In this document: positions 10,496 to 20,739 of the stretch, piece after piece
Layout: every line of letters begins with the position of its first letter
How positions within the stretch are numbered: position 1 is the first letter of the stretch
Assembly: GCF_902167145.1 (NCBI RefSeq)
Contig: NC_050101.1
Span: 179,238,428 to 179,302,427, forward strand
DNA from: Zea mays
Taxonomy: Eukaryota; Streptophyta; Magnoliopsida; Poales; Poaceae
DNA length: 64,000 nucleotides
Direction of reading: 5' to 3'
Translations under genes and position numbers: made by a program
Notes under the pieces: model-generated
Databases searched by the model: none
Told to the model about the DNA's origin: nothing
The model's input: only the letters and a program-made list of their open reading frames with translations

Positions 10496-12436
10496 CTAGA
10501 CAAGTGCTGCACTCACTGCAGGGTGCGAAGCTGCCACATACAACAGCAGAGGAGCCCCTAGCGTGGGTGGAGTTAGCGTCGTTAGGTCTATCAGGTACTG
10601 CTTCAGCTCTTCGAAGGCTTTCTGCTAAGCTGATCCCCATTGAAAGACTTCGGCTGACTTCAGCTCTTCAAAGAATGGTAAATTTGTCTCTGCTGATCTA
10701 GATATGAATCGGTTCAAAGATGCCAGCCTTCCTATCAGCCGCTGAGCTCCCTTCTTTGTGCTTGGCGGCTCCATCCGAAGAATAGCTTCGATTTTATTCG
10801 GATTAGCTTCGATTCCTTTTGTTGAAACTAGACAACCAAGGAATTTGCCTTTCTTTACTCCGAAGACACATTTTTCTGGATTCAACTTCAGGCCAGCTTG
10901 CCTAAAGTTAGCAAATGTTTCCTGCAGATCAGCAATGTGATTTTCTTGCTTCGTGCTTTTTACTATGATATCATCAACATATGTTAGCACATTTCTGCCT
11001 ATCTGAGAATGAAGGACTTTCGCTGTCATTCTGCTGAAGCTTCCTCCAGCATTCTTGAGCCCCTCAGGCATCCGAAGATAACAATATGTACCACTAGGGG
11101 TGATGAAGCTGGTTTTTGGCTCATCTTCCTTCTTCATCCAGATTTGATGATAGCCTGAATAACAATCTAGTAGACTCATGAGCTCTGACGAAGCTGCTGC
11201 ATCTACTAGAGAATCTATCTTTGGTAATGGAAACTCATCCTTCGGACAAGCCTTGTTGAGATCAGTAAAATCAATGCACATTCTCCATTTACCATTGGCC
11301 TTCTTCACCATAACAGTGTTAGCTAGCCATTCTGGGTATTTTACTTCTCTGATGACTCCAGTGCTAAGAAGTCTTTTCACTTCATTCCGAGCAGCTTCGG
11401 CTTTGTTATCAGACATTTTCTGAAGTCTCTGCTTTCTGGGTCTAAAGGATGGATCAACATTGAGCGAGTGTTCAATGACATCCCTGTTGACACCACAGAG
11501 ATCGTTGGCTGACCATGCGAAGACATCTTTGTTGTTGAACAAAAACCTTATTAGGGTTTTCTCCTGCTCCTCAGACAATTGAGATCCCAGCAGCACCTTC
11601 TGCTCTGCTATATCTTCACATAAGAGCATGGGCTTCGGCTGATCAGCCGAAGCAGCCTTCTCCCTTCTGCACTTGTATTGCTCACAAGCTTCGGCTCCAT
11701 CTATATTATGGATTGCTTTTGAATCTGTCCAGTTTCTTTCGGCCTTTCTGACAGCTTCCTGACTTCCATGAATAGCAATAGGACCTTGATTCGAAGGTAT
11801 CTTCATGCAAAGATATGCTGGATGAAGAATTGCTTCAAAAGCATTGAGTGTCCCACGACCAATGATTGCATTGTAGGGGTACTCCATGTCGACAATATCA
11901 AACACAACTTGCTCAGTCCTTGTATTGTTGACAAATCCGAAGGTCACTGGCATCGTGATCTTGTCGAGCGCTATAATCTGCCTTCCTCCGAAGCCACAAA
12001 GAGGGTGTGTAGCATCATGAATCTTGTCCTCTGGCTCCTGCGTCTGTCTGAAGGTCTTGGCAAATATAATATCTGCTGCACTGCCTGTATCAACCAGAAC
12101 ATTGTGGACCAGAAACCCTTTGATAACACAAGAAATAACCATAGCATCATTGTGAGGGTAATCCTTGAGCTGAAGGTCTTCTTGGGAGAAGGTAATTGGG
12201 ATGTGTGCCCATCTTGACTTGATGAAGGGTCCCTGCACCCCGACATGCTGTACCCTTCTCTGTGCCTCCTTCTTTTGCTTCTTATTGGCCGGCTCTGAGC
12301 ATGAACCGCATGTTATTGGGAGTACCAGCTTTGTAGCCGAAGCAGCTCCAGCTTGGTTTTTGAACGAAGCCATCAGCTCAAAAAGTGGAAGTGAGTTCAC
12401 CGGAGGTGGGCGCCAATGTTGGGGACTTGTTCTCAA
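10496..12436 (-). pseudogene. E4 pol fragment: protease and reverse transcriptase (Huck-like)
   Basis: The minus-strand frame covers an aspartic protease-like region (VLVDTGSAADIIF) and a reverse transcriptase (WRMCIDFTDLNKACPKDEFP, LLDCYSGYHQIWM, TYVDDIIVKS). Two in-frame TAG codons, at 10625-10627 and 10496-10498, separate it from RNase H. No gag sequence precedes the protease: the frame begins almost at the primer binding site. The polyprotein is therefore truncated at its N-terminal side and is non-functional. Confidence 0.85.
12400..12416 (-). promoter_or_regulatory. E4 primer binding site
   Basis: Read on the minus strand, the LTR end CCCCAACA is followed by TTGGCGCCCACC, a tRNA-primer type found in Tat-lineage elements. 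This fixes the orientation of E4 and identifies the LTR at 12417-13048 as its 5' LTR. Confidence 0.7.
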
Positions 12437-13048
12437 ATGCTATGAATTAAGAACAAGACAACATAAAATGTTAAATATTAATGCCCTCCGTCCGCTGAAG
12501 CATTATCTCCCCAAGGATTTAATGAACTTCGGACGAAGGCCAGCAAAATATCACAAAGGTCTCACCTTCGTGATCAGACTTATAAAACAACGTAAAATGA
12601 AATATAAAACATAAAACATTATAGAAAGATATACCAAAAACAGATAATAATATTATTCACATATTTTATTATACAAACCTAAATATTAAAACATAATATT
12701 TAGGTACATTTATACCTTCGCCTTGGCAGGAAGCAATAATTCCAGCGTAATGTATCAGTAATTACAGGATTACGTGAACAGTATAGGGGTACTGTTCACC
12801 TATTTATAGGCACAGGGCGCAGCCTGTGTAAAATTACATGTATGCCCTTTACAATCGACTACAATAACGACACAAAACATTATGGGTTTTTAAGTCATTT
12901 CATCTTTAAGTCGGTTCACCCGTTCGTCTTGAGATCTGTCACTGTGCCGAAGCTTTATAGGTGATTGCTTCGACGCTACTTCTGAGAGGGTCTGCCGAAG
13001 GTGTTCTCTTTCTTTTAGGATCTTCGGCTACGAAGCATACCCCCAACA
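12417..13048 (-). mobile_element. E4 5' LTR (Huck-like, 632 bp)
   Basis: The LTR is bounded by TGTTGGGG and CCCCAACA. On the minus strand it carries a TATA box (CCTATAAATAGG, 12801-12812) preceded by an inverted repeat GTGAACAGTA...TACTGTTCAC (12774-12799). The same LTR family starts again at 63586. The 5 bp beyond it are TCTGG. The matching duplication would be at the other end of E4, to the left of the window. Confidence 0.85.
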
Positions 13049-13156
13049 TCTGGTAACGCCTATTTACTACAAATATTACAAGGCAAGGATTTACCCAAAG
13101 CTTTGAATGGGCGTTTTCTCAAGCAGTACCATCCTAGTATGTGGCAAGATGCCTAA
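13049..13156 (+). pseudogene. E5 pol C-terminus
   Basis: An open frame reads AYLLQILQGKDLPKALNGRF and then FLKQYHPSMWQDA, ending at TAA 13154-13156. This is the usual C-terminal end of a Tat-lineage gypsy polyprotein. It is cut at its left edge by the insertion of E4. Confidence 0.75.
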
Positions 13157-13227
13157 GAAAACCGATGTAATCACATCGAGTTAGTTGCTTTTGGTTTGCT
13201 CAGCTCCACCAAAAGGTAGGGGGCATA

Positions 13228-13832
13228 TGTTGGGCACCAATTTGAGCCGGCGGACGGTCCGGCCCTGAGGCCGGACGGTCCGCGCCTGTGGGTCGGACGG
13301 TCCGCGCACGCGCAGAACAGATTAGGGTTCCGAGTTTTTCGCTGCGTTTGTTGGTGAAAGTCGCGGGATTGGCTCGGAGTTTTGTTGGTAACAGGTCCAT
13401 CCCCCTCCTCTATAAAAGCAGAGGATTACGGCCGATTAGAGGCAATCAATCGAACCCATAATCAATACAATTTACATTTATGCTTAGGAGTAGTTCTAGT
13501 CTAGTTCTAGTTTAGCCTTCCAATTCCCAAATTCTCCGTCTCTCCTCGACTCTACGTCGATTAGAGAAGTCTAGGTCGGTCTACCCGAGCCTAGACAACT
13601 CGTAGGATCTCTCCTCCCCGACGGGGTCCCTCCCGGGAGCGAGATCCAGGCGCCGCCGGTGATCCTCCGCCGCCCCTGCACACGCGCGGACCGTCCGGCC
13701 GTCGGGCAGGAACACTAGCCCCTGCGCCAGGCCGCGGACCGTCCGGCCCCTACGCGTGGACCGTCCGCCCCTGACCAGAGAGCACCGCCACGGTTCTTGT
13801 TGAGTGATTGGCGTTCCGAAAAGGCGTCAACA
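13228..13832 (+). mobile_element. E5 3' LTR (gypsy, 605 bp)
   Basis: The LTR runs from TGTTGGGCACC to GGCGTCAACA. It is preceded by a polypurine tract (AAAAGGTAGGGGGCATA) that follows the pol terminus, so it is a plus-strand 3' LTR. A TATA box (TATAAAAG) lies at 13411-13418. The U3 and U5 parts contain repeated GGACGGTCC palindromes. I could not assign the family with confidence. Confidence 0.8.
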
Positions 13833-14165
13833 ATCGGCAAAGCACGACGGGATCAAACAGGTGGCTTAGGGAGACGACTACGATGGGAGGGGATAGCAAG
13901 AGGGAAGGTTCTGCCGTGGGAGAGAGAAGCAGCGAGCGTGTAGCAGACGCCTGAGATCCTCCACATCTAGCGTCTCTATCGCGTCGGCATACATAATTGT
14001 ATCGCCCGCTAAACTTAGGAAATAAAACCCTTTACAGGGTGTTGTTGAAGATAGCTTGATCAGTGTGTGTGCGATAGCGGCAGGAGGAGACGAAGGAGAA
14101 AGAGAATGATGCAGGCGATAGCAGGGGCGTGTTAATGACGCCACACCTGCGCTCGTCAACACCCT
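13833..14165 (-). other. Unassigned block, possible LTR remnant of E6
   Basis: The block separates the E5 LTR from the E6 integrase. On the minus strand the E6 integrase frame runs into GAAAAGGG and then TGTTGACGAGCG, which looks like a polypurine tract followed by an LTR start. It could be the 3' LTR of E6 joined to integrase by a deletion. I could not confirm the other LTR end. Confidence 0.35.
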
Positions 14166-15078
14166 TTTCAAAGCTGTGTAGGGACGCAACAATGTCGAGA
14201 AGTGTGCATATTTAGAGAATAGGTCCACAACCACCAAAATAGTGTCAGCATGAGCAGACCTGGGAAGCCCCTCAATGAAGTCCAGGCTTATGATTTGCAA
14301 AGTAGCCTCTGGTACTTGTGTCGATCAGGCTTAGATTGTTGGCAAACTGTGCAAGCTGCCACATATGACTTGATCATAGGTTTTATGTTCTTTCAGGCAA
14401 ACAATTGCTTAATTCTTTGATATGCAAGAGGAAATCCTGAGTGACCCCCAACTAGATTGTCATGTAATGCAGATATAATCTGAATCTGAAGAGCTTCACA
14501 AGACCCCACCCAAACATGGCCTTTATATTTGAGAATGCCTGATTGCAAGGTATATGGTCCAGTTAGGTTTTATGTTCTTCAAGGCAAACAATTGCTTAAT
14601 TCTTCGATATGTAACATGAAATCCTGAGTGACCCCCAATTGGACTGTCATGTAATGCAGATATAATCTGAATCTGAAGAGCTTCACAAGACCCCACCCAA
14701 ACATGGCCTTTATATTTGAGAATGCCTGATTGCAAGGTATATGGTCCGGTTAGGTTTTATGTTCTTCAAGGCAAACAATTGCTTAATTCTTCGATATGTG
14801 ACATGAAATCCTGAGTGACTCCCAATTGGACTATCATGTAATGCAGATATAATCTAAATCTGAAGAGCTTCACAATACCCCACCCAAACATGGCCTTTAT
14901 ATATGAGAATGCCTGATTGCAAGGTATAAGGTCCGGTGTTACCTGTGGTAGTAGCCAGGGTAGTGAGGAGCTGCTATGAGAAGGTGTCAGCTGCATAGAT
15001 ATCCAACGCCTGATCCATCCATTGAGGTACTACCGAAGTAACATGAAACAATGAGGAATCAGGATGTGGTCTTCTAGA
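14166..15078 (-). pseudogene. E6 pol: integrase region (Reina-like gypsy), degenerate
   Basis: Minus-strand fragments show the region after RNase H (SRRPHPDSSLFHVTS), the integrase zinc-finger region (LHDSPIGGHSGFHVTYRRIK) and the start of the catalytic core (IISLDFIEGLPRSAHADTIL, VVDLFSKYAHF). The middle contains a 187-bp unit present three times, so zinc-finger coding is repeated and out of order. No continuous integrase frame survives. Confidence 0.75.
14378..14938. repeat. 187-bp tandem triplication inside E6 integrase
   Basis: Three head-to-tail copies begin at about 14378, 14565 and 14752, with a constant period of 187 bp. Copies 2 and 3 are nearly identical. Copy 1 differs at more positions. 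The unit encodes the integrase zinc-finger region on the minus strand. Confidence 0.9.
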
Positions 15079-15083
15079 TAGGG

Positions 15084-15563
15084 TGTTGGAACTTGCTCTC
15101 CTGAGCAAGTTGATCCAACGGGGGAGTGAAGCAACGTAAATAGGGTTTCTGCTCGAGATGACAATAGCTCTGTTAATCTAGCCTCTAAAGGGCACTGTGC
15201 GGGGGTATTTATAGGTATCTTAGTGCCCAGCGTCCAGTGTTAAGGACGCATGTGCCCTCAGGCATCTAGGTTATCCCCGGAATATTCCCATAAAGCAGGG
15301 TTACAGACTGTAATTACCGGGAGACCTTTACAAATTAGGTCCGTAATGCGCAGCGGCCACGCAGGGCCTGTTACAATGGGTCGGATCACACGTGGGCCTC
15401 CATGTTGGACGAGGCCGCAGGTTGCGACGACCTCGTCGCAGGTCTTCGTCCGGCGACACGTGGGACGAAGGGTAAATCTGCCAGTCGTCTTGCCTCCGGT
15501 AGCAGCCAGCGAGGTTGGCGAAGGCATCGAGCGAAGGGTGGCGTCTTCGCCTTCGCCCCATCA
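15084..15563 (-). mobile_element. Solo LTR (480 bp) with TSD TAGGG
   Basis: The LTR is bounded by TGTTGGAAC on the left and CCCCATCA on the right. It is flanked by the 5-bp duplication TAGGG at 15079-15083 and 15564-15568. A TATA-like CCTATAAATACC lies on the minus strand at about 15210-15220, suggesting minus orientation. It interrupts the E6 RNase H/integrase linker exactly between DNGAADAL and SRRPHP, which rejoin in frame when the LTR and one TSD copy are removed. No internal region is present, so it is a solo LTR. I could not assign the family. Confidence 0.85.
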
Positions 15564-15568
15564 TAGGG

Positions 15569-16318
15569 CATCAGCTGCCCCATTGTCAGTGCCCTTCTTG
15601 TATACAATTCTATATTGCAAGCCCAGAAGTTTAGAGAAAACTCTTTGCTGCCAAGGTGTACGTAGTCTCTGTACAGTTAGATGGGATAGACTTATGTGGT
15701 CTGAATATATCAAGAATTCAAAATATTGGAGGTACTGACGCCACTTATCTACAGCTAGCAAGATGGCTAGATATTCCTTCTCATATGTTGACAATCCCTA
15801 ATTTTTGACCCCAAGAGTCTTGCTTACGTATGGTAAGGGATGATTGTTTTGCAGAAGAACAACCCCAATTCCTTTGCTAGAAGCATCTGTTCCTATGGCA
15901 AATGGTTTAGAAAAGTCTAGAAGCATGAGTACAGGAGCTGTAGTTAGGCTCTGTTTGAGGGTGCGAAAAGCTTCTTCATGCACTTGTGCCCATATGAACA
16001 ATGCCCCTTTTTTCAATAGATCATTGAGAGGTCGAGTAATAACTCCAAAGTTTTTGACGAACTTGCTATAGTAACCAGCAAGTCCAAGAAATCCTATAAG
16101 GTCTTTATAGTTTGAAGGTGTAGCCCATGAAGGCACTGTCTCTATTTTTGATGGGTCAGTAGCCACCCTCTGTTGGCTAACGACATGTCCCAAATAGCCT
16201 GTTTTCTGTTGGGTAAAGGCACACTTAGACATCTTGATGAATCATTGGTCCTTTTGAAGAATTTGGAGAACTTGCTGTAAATTCTGTCCAAATTTTGCTG
16301 TATACTAGGATATGCTCT
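15569..16318 (-). pseudogene. E6 pol: reverse transcriptase and RNase H (Reina-like gypsy), truncated
   Basis: The frame contains the RT thumb and connection (KCAFTQQKTGYLGHVVSQQ, GFLGLAGYYSKFVKNFGVI) and RNase H (MLLDFSKPFAIGTDASSKGI, YEKEYLAILLAVDKWRQYLQ, LSHLTVQRLRTPWQQ). A TAG codon at 15798-15800 and a frameshift near 16232-16260 break it. Its 5' side ends abruptly at about 16318, just after the YVDD catalytic motif should occur (only ILVYSK remains), where unrelated DNA begins. Confidence 0.8.
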
Positions 16319-16590
16319 TGACTGCGGCTGCGCGGCCGTCGGCGATGGAGGCATGGCACCGCGGGCAGGAGCAGCAAGCCCGGGGCATCGTGTTGTAGGT
16401 GAGGGACGGGAACCTGGAGCGGGCGCTGTCGGTCATGGAGCTCAAGATGCGGTCCGCCGCATCCGGTCGCGCACCCACCGCCACGTGAAGGACTCGGAGA
16501 AGCGCGTGCTCGCGCGTAAGGCGCTAATGCAGCACGTCCGGTACCAGGAGCTCGGCAAGAAGCTCCGCGAGATCCTCATCAGGAACATCA
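16319..16590 (+). pseudogene. Unrecognised gene fragment (exon-like)
   Basis: The sequence is GC-rich with coding-like composition, unlike its surroundings. One frame reads MEAWHRGQEQQARGIVL, a TAG stop, then VRDGNLERALSVMELKMRSA. After a frameshift it continues THRHVKDSEKRVLARKALMQ and HVRYQELGKKLREILIRN. It ends at ACATCAG followed by GTCAGG, a good splice-donor context. It looks like the broken exon of a host gene, either captured by an element or left as a relic. I do not recognise the family. Confidence 0.5.
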
Positions 16591-17626
16591 GGTCAGGGCC
16601 ATCCTCCCATCTCCACCAATACCTGTACCTGCTAGCGCACTGCCTCTGTGTGCTTGTCTTTGTCACTTCTTGCTGGTTGATTTGTTGATCAGACATTTAT
16701 AGTGGCTTGCGGTGACGAATTGGAACGGATTCTATAGTGATCGCCAAGTGCTCGACGAAATGTCTCGTGAAGTTCTATCTACCACGCTTAGTGGAATTGA
16801 GTGTGTTTGCGGATTGAGTTGCGCTGAGGAAGAAGTTTCAGTGCTGAGCGCAGTGTCAACCCGGTGCAGGTATCTGGATTGGAAGGTTTGTGTGAGAGGA
16901 ACACTTTCATGTGCACCCAACTCATCCTTAGCTCACTTAGGCATCCACGAAACAGGTGTGTTGTATGGTGGTACCAGGATATATGAACATGCTACAAATT
17001 TTGAACATGCTACAAATTTAGGAGCCTTTTGGTAGATTTTTCATGGCATGTGGTGATCCAACGTATCAGGTTTGTGTCACTAATTTGATCCTGCATCTTT
17101 ATCATATTTGTTGCAACAATTTGGAGCTCCATCCTTTTTATTGGTATCATATCTAGCTGATTTAGGTTTGATTCTTTTAAATCCTTTTTATTAGGTTATA
17201 ATCGCTAGAATTTGATCTCCATTAACATAGTTCTGGGTAATCTCTTTTTCGTCTGTCAAAGAAGTGTCTAATCAAGTGATTTTTTATAAATAGTAGAATG
17301 AGTGCACACATGCTGCCCTCAGATCAGCGATTTACAAATTTCATGTGTTACAATCAGCAGCGGAGGAAATAGCTAAACTTTGACATGAGTTTATGATCCA
17401 ATAATGGATTTAATATTTTGGTGACTGTACTGAACATAATAGCCTATCTGATTGGTTTACTTCCTTATGGATATTATATCAAAATAATTCATAAGTCATA
17501 CATTACTTGATCCGAAATTAACTCCACACACGTTACCTGAATTAAGATAGTTGTCCCCTTTTCAGATAGTAATAGAATTATCCCATGGGAAGTGTTATAT
17601 TCCATCCGAAGCATTATATTAATTCT
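16591..17626. other. Low-copy-looking intergenic DNA
   Basis: The part to about 17000 could be the intron following the exon-like fragment. Beyond it the sequence is AT-rich with no convincing frame, RNA gene or transposon terminus. Confidence 0.4.
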
Positions 17627-17642
17627 AAAGTCTCCTGACCTT

Positions 17643-17732
17643 GTGTTGAGGGGGGACATTTGTTGTTCCCCTTGTATTGTTTCCTTCTTCTTAATAAAAT
17701 GGCACACGGTTCTCCGGCGTTTGTTCAAAAAA
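17643..17732 (+). mobile_element. 5'-truncated LINE insertion (90 bp) with 16-bp TSD
   Basis: The insert ends TTCTTAATAAAATGGCACAC...TTGTTCAAAAAA, the 3' tail typical of plant L1-type LINEs (AATAAAA near the end and a terminal A run). It is flanked by the 16-bp sequence AAAGTCTCCTGACCTT at 17627-17642 and the same sequence with one T-to-C change at 17733-17748. That is the signature of target-primed reverse transcription with strong 5' truncation. Confidence 0.75.
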
Positions 17733-17748
17733 AAAGTCCCCTGACCTT

Positions 17749-18583
17749 TTTCTCACTGAATTTGTGTAGTGAGTAGTGAATGTAGATGCATGTGCTAATG
17801 AACTTTCTTGGTGCCTCAATACATTTATGTAAAAGATATTACATTTCCTGATGACATGCATTTGCAGCATGTGTTCCTCACAGCCCATATTACCTTGCAA
17901 ATTGCATTGCCCATATATATATATATATACTATCTAAGTTCTGACAGGCAGCCACTGGCCCACTATTTATTTTGCATATTTTAAGAAGTATGTGCCAATA
18001 AAATACAATAGGAATATCTTGATATAATCATATAAACCATCTTAAATCTTAAGTATGTGCCAGTGCTAGAAAATTATTAATTTCCAACATTAATTGTGCT
18101 GCCTAGAAAAAAGTGATGCATGTATGAATTGACAAATGCCTTTGTTACTCTTTTGATGCATGGCACAATGATTTGAGCTGCTGCGCCCAAAAACAATTTT
18201 TGTTGATATATATGATACTAGTTGTGTTCATTCATGGTCATCAATGCCCCTATAGTTACTAACTCATCAATTATCATAGAGTAAATTTCCAGGACCCCAG
18301 GCAGGCTGTGTGGTTATTGTTGTAGAAAACGTCAAATAGCGTGCGCTGATCGTCCAAAGGATCATAGCGCTGCTGCTGTTAATCTGCTCGGAATGTATCT
18401 GTCTGTCTGTCTGTTCTGCGAAAGACCAGACACCATGCGTACATCTTTTTCGCTAGTTTTTAGTTCTTCGCCTGGAGCATCCACAATTTCTTTGGAAAGG
18501 TCTACTTCTAATTTTTATATCTGGGCGGGCCGGACCTGGTGAGCCCCCACCCAAAGCACGAGACATTAGGCCCCCGTAACCAA
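17749..18583. other. AT-rich intergenic DNA
   Basis: It contains a short (AT)n run at 17912-17929. No gene or complete element is recognisable. Confidence 0.4.
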
Positions 18584-18586
18584 TTA

Positions 18587-18722
18587 GGGCTTGTTCGGTT
18601 ATTTTCAATCCATATTAATTGGAGGGGATTGATACGGATTGAGAGAGATTTTGATTTACTAGGGATTGAATCCCTTCAATTCACCTCAATCCATATGGAT
18701 TGGGGTAGAACCAAACATGGCC
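18587..18722. mobile_element. Tourist-like MITE (136 bp), TSD TTA
   Basis: The termini are GGGCTTGTTCGGTT and the complement of AACCAAACATGGCC, with further inverted similarity inward (CAATCCATAT). The flanks are TTA at 18584-18586 and 18723-18725. The size, 3-bp TTA duplication and termini fit a PIF/Harbinger-derived MITE. Confidence 0.75.
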
Positions 18723-18725
18723 TTA

Positions 18726-19303
18726 ACGGGCGGGCAGTTTTCGAGCTATAACCATGAACTGCACTGTAGCTAGTGCATGCACTGCACGATGTCAGTTACT
18801 ATAGAGAAGAGAGCTAGCTAATTAAGTGTCAGCTTGCTACTGGACTAGCTAGTGACAGTCTCTCTCTATGATTTATACTATGATCCACGAGTAAAAAAGA
18901 ATCGATTCTTGTACTAGTGTTACATGCATGATGCATGTAATGTGGACAACTTTGGATTCTACGCTTTCAGTGTATGGTGTTGTAGATGCACCACTCTAGA
19001 AACATTTCAGCGTGTCCATCTCTGCGTAGAAAATGAAATAGCTAGATATATACCTTTACCAAATCTCGGATCAAAAGATGAAAAATGTCACATAAGTGCA
19101 GACTGCTATTATATAGCAACTGATGATCGCCTGGGAACAAACCTACATTACGTTCGGTTACTAGTACTGGTTGTATCATGAGCTGTGTGTGATGCAAACA
19201 ACACTACCTGCAGTGGGGTTCAATTTTTACAGACGGTTTTAGTTATCAAACGCCATAGCTATTTTATTTTTAGTGATGGTTTCTTAAGAATAAGATCATC
19301 GGC
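18726..19303. other. Intergenic DNA, no supported gene
   Basis: AT-rich sequence with short open frames only; none has a recognisable family. Confidence 0.35.
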
Positions 19304-19389
19304 AAATTCAAAAAGGCACTTTATGGCGGTTTCTTAAGATCATCAGAGTAGTCTTCTTGACTAAAGCCATAAAGTGCCTTTTCGAATTT
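19304..19389. repeat. Foldback (24-bp arms)
   Basis: The arms AAATTCAAAAAGGCACTTTATGGC (given 19304-19327) and 19366-19389 are inverted copies with one mismatch. The key core is GGCACTTTATGGC. The loop is about 38 bases. It may be the terminal part of a small DNA transposon, but I did not find a target duplication. Confidence 0.65.
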
Positions 19390-19450
19390 TATATATGTGT
19401 CATCATACGGTGAAGCGCATATGCTTAGCACCCAAGCATTTGGCTGTAAG

Positions 19451-20018
19451 CAGCTCCGGTCCTATGATTTTGAGGGCCCTCATGCGAGTTTATTATGATA
19501 GGTCTTTAATACGGTATAAATTTTTTTATATAAATAATATGTGTTAATTTTATTTGCAAAAATATAAACAAATACAATGATATATATTCAATTTAATACG
19601 TCAGATAATTATCGAGAAATAAAGCCGACCAAAATAACAATATATTTAGTGTTAGTTTGGCAACATCATTTTTCTAAAAAATTTCTATTTTTCATTTGAA
19701 AATAAACTAGTTTCCCTTAAGCCCCGTTTGTTTCGTTAGAATTGAATTCATTCTAATAATTATAATTTCGATAATAAAACTAATTAAGCTACGAGCATGT
19801 GACATGCGATCGACGATGACAGTGAGAACGAGACTGGTTCTCTGCAGCGGTGTAGGAGGCCTTCAACCGACGCTTTAGCTAGACATATGTTCCGCTTCTA
19901 TGTGATTTAGTAAGACAATAATTTAACATCAACCCTACTATTCTATTAGATATTGGACCCCTTTCTTTCGTGGGCCCCCGACGGTCGCCTCCGCTGCATG
20001 GTCCTAGGGCTGACCCTG
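19451..20018. mobile_element. Non-autonomous hAT element (568 bp), TSD GCTGTAAG
   Basis: It begins CAGCTCCGGTCCTA and ends TAGGGCTGACCCTG, imperfect inverted termini starting CAG as in hAT elements. The flanks are an exact 8-bp duplication, GCTGTAAG, at 19443-19450 and 20019-20026. It has no transposase coding. The interior is AT-rich, with GGGCCC blocks near both ends. Confidence 0.85.
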
Positions 20019-20026
20019 GCTGTAAG

Positions 20027-20739
20027 CAGGCTAAGGATCTCTTCTACGTATCTTTCGATCTTTAAAATTCTTCTAAAACTATTTTCCAAAATACGTTATG
20101 AGAATATGTAGTCGAGTAAAGGGTCTTAACCATCATCATAAGATTGGCTGAGTAAACCTCACCAAGATAATGGCAAAAGGTTGCTTGTCATCAAGTGTTT
20201 TTATTGGCTTCGTTCTACTGCCTTGCACGCGCATTGCCCTTCCCTTATCCTCAATAAAGCAAAATCATGCCAATCTCAATAAAATGGACGACTTTTGGCA
20301 TTGAGTGCTTTGCAAAAATTGCCATCAGATAAGTGCTCTAGCGTTTCATATGGGCATTGTTGTTGTCCTCTTGTGTGAGAGCTAGACTATACATACCCCA
20401 TGGCAAGCTAGATGCATCCACCAACGATAGCTTCAGTTTATATTTGTTTTTATGGCTTAGTCTTCCAGTATTGAATAGGATAGTCTCTCTACGATGTCTA
20501 AGCCTCCGAGTGTAGTTTGTGTAATTGAAATTACCATGTCTTGAAACTCCATGAATTCTTGTGATAGGGTTCAGTCCAATGTCGATTAGTTATCAGCTGC
20601 GACTAAGATAATTCTTGTGACGAGTGGATATAGAGTTTTAGTCTAATACACATTCTCCTATATTACTTTGGTTGATATCCAATGTTGATTCATATATTGT
20701 TATCAGTGAAATTAGAATATATCTTGGTATGCCATCGAA
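20027..20739. other. Intergenic DNA, no supported gene
   Basis: Only short frames without family resemblance; no clear repeat structure was found. Confidence 0.35.

Noticed and set aside
14036..14166. Small MITE bounded by AGGGTGTTG and CAACACCCT
   Set aside because: Only 9 bp of inverted match and no target duplication; it is more likely an LTR edge or chance.
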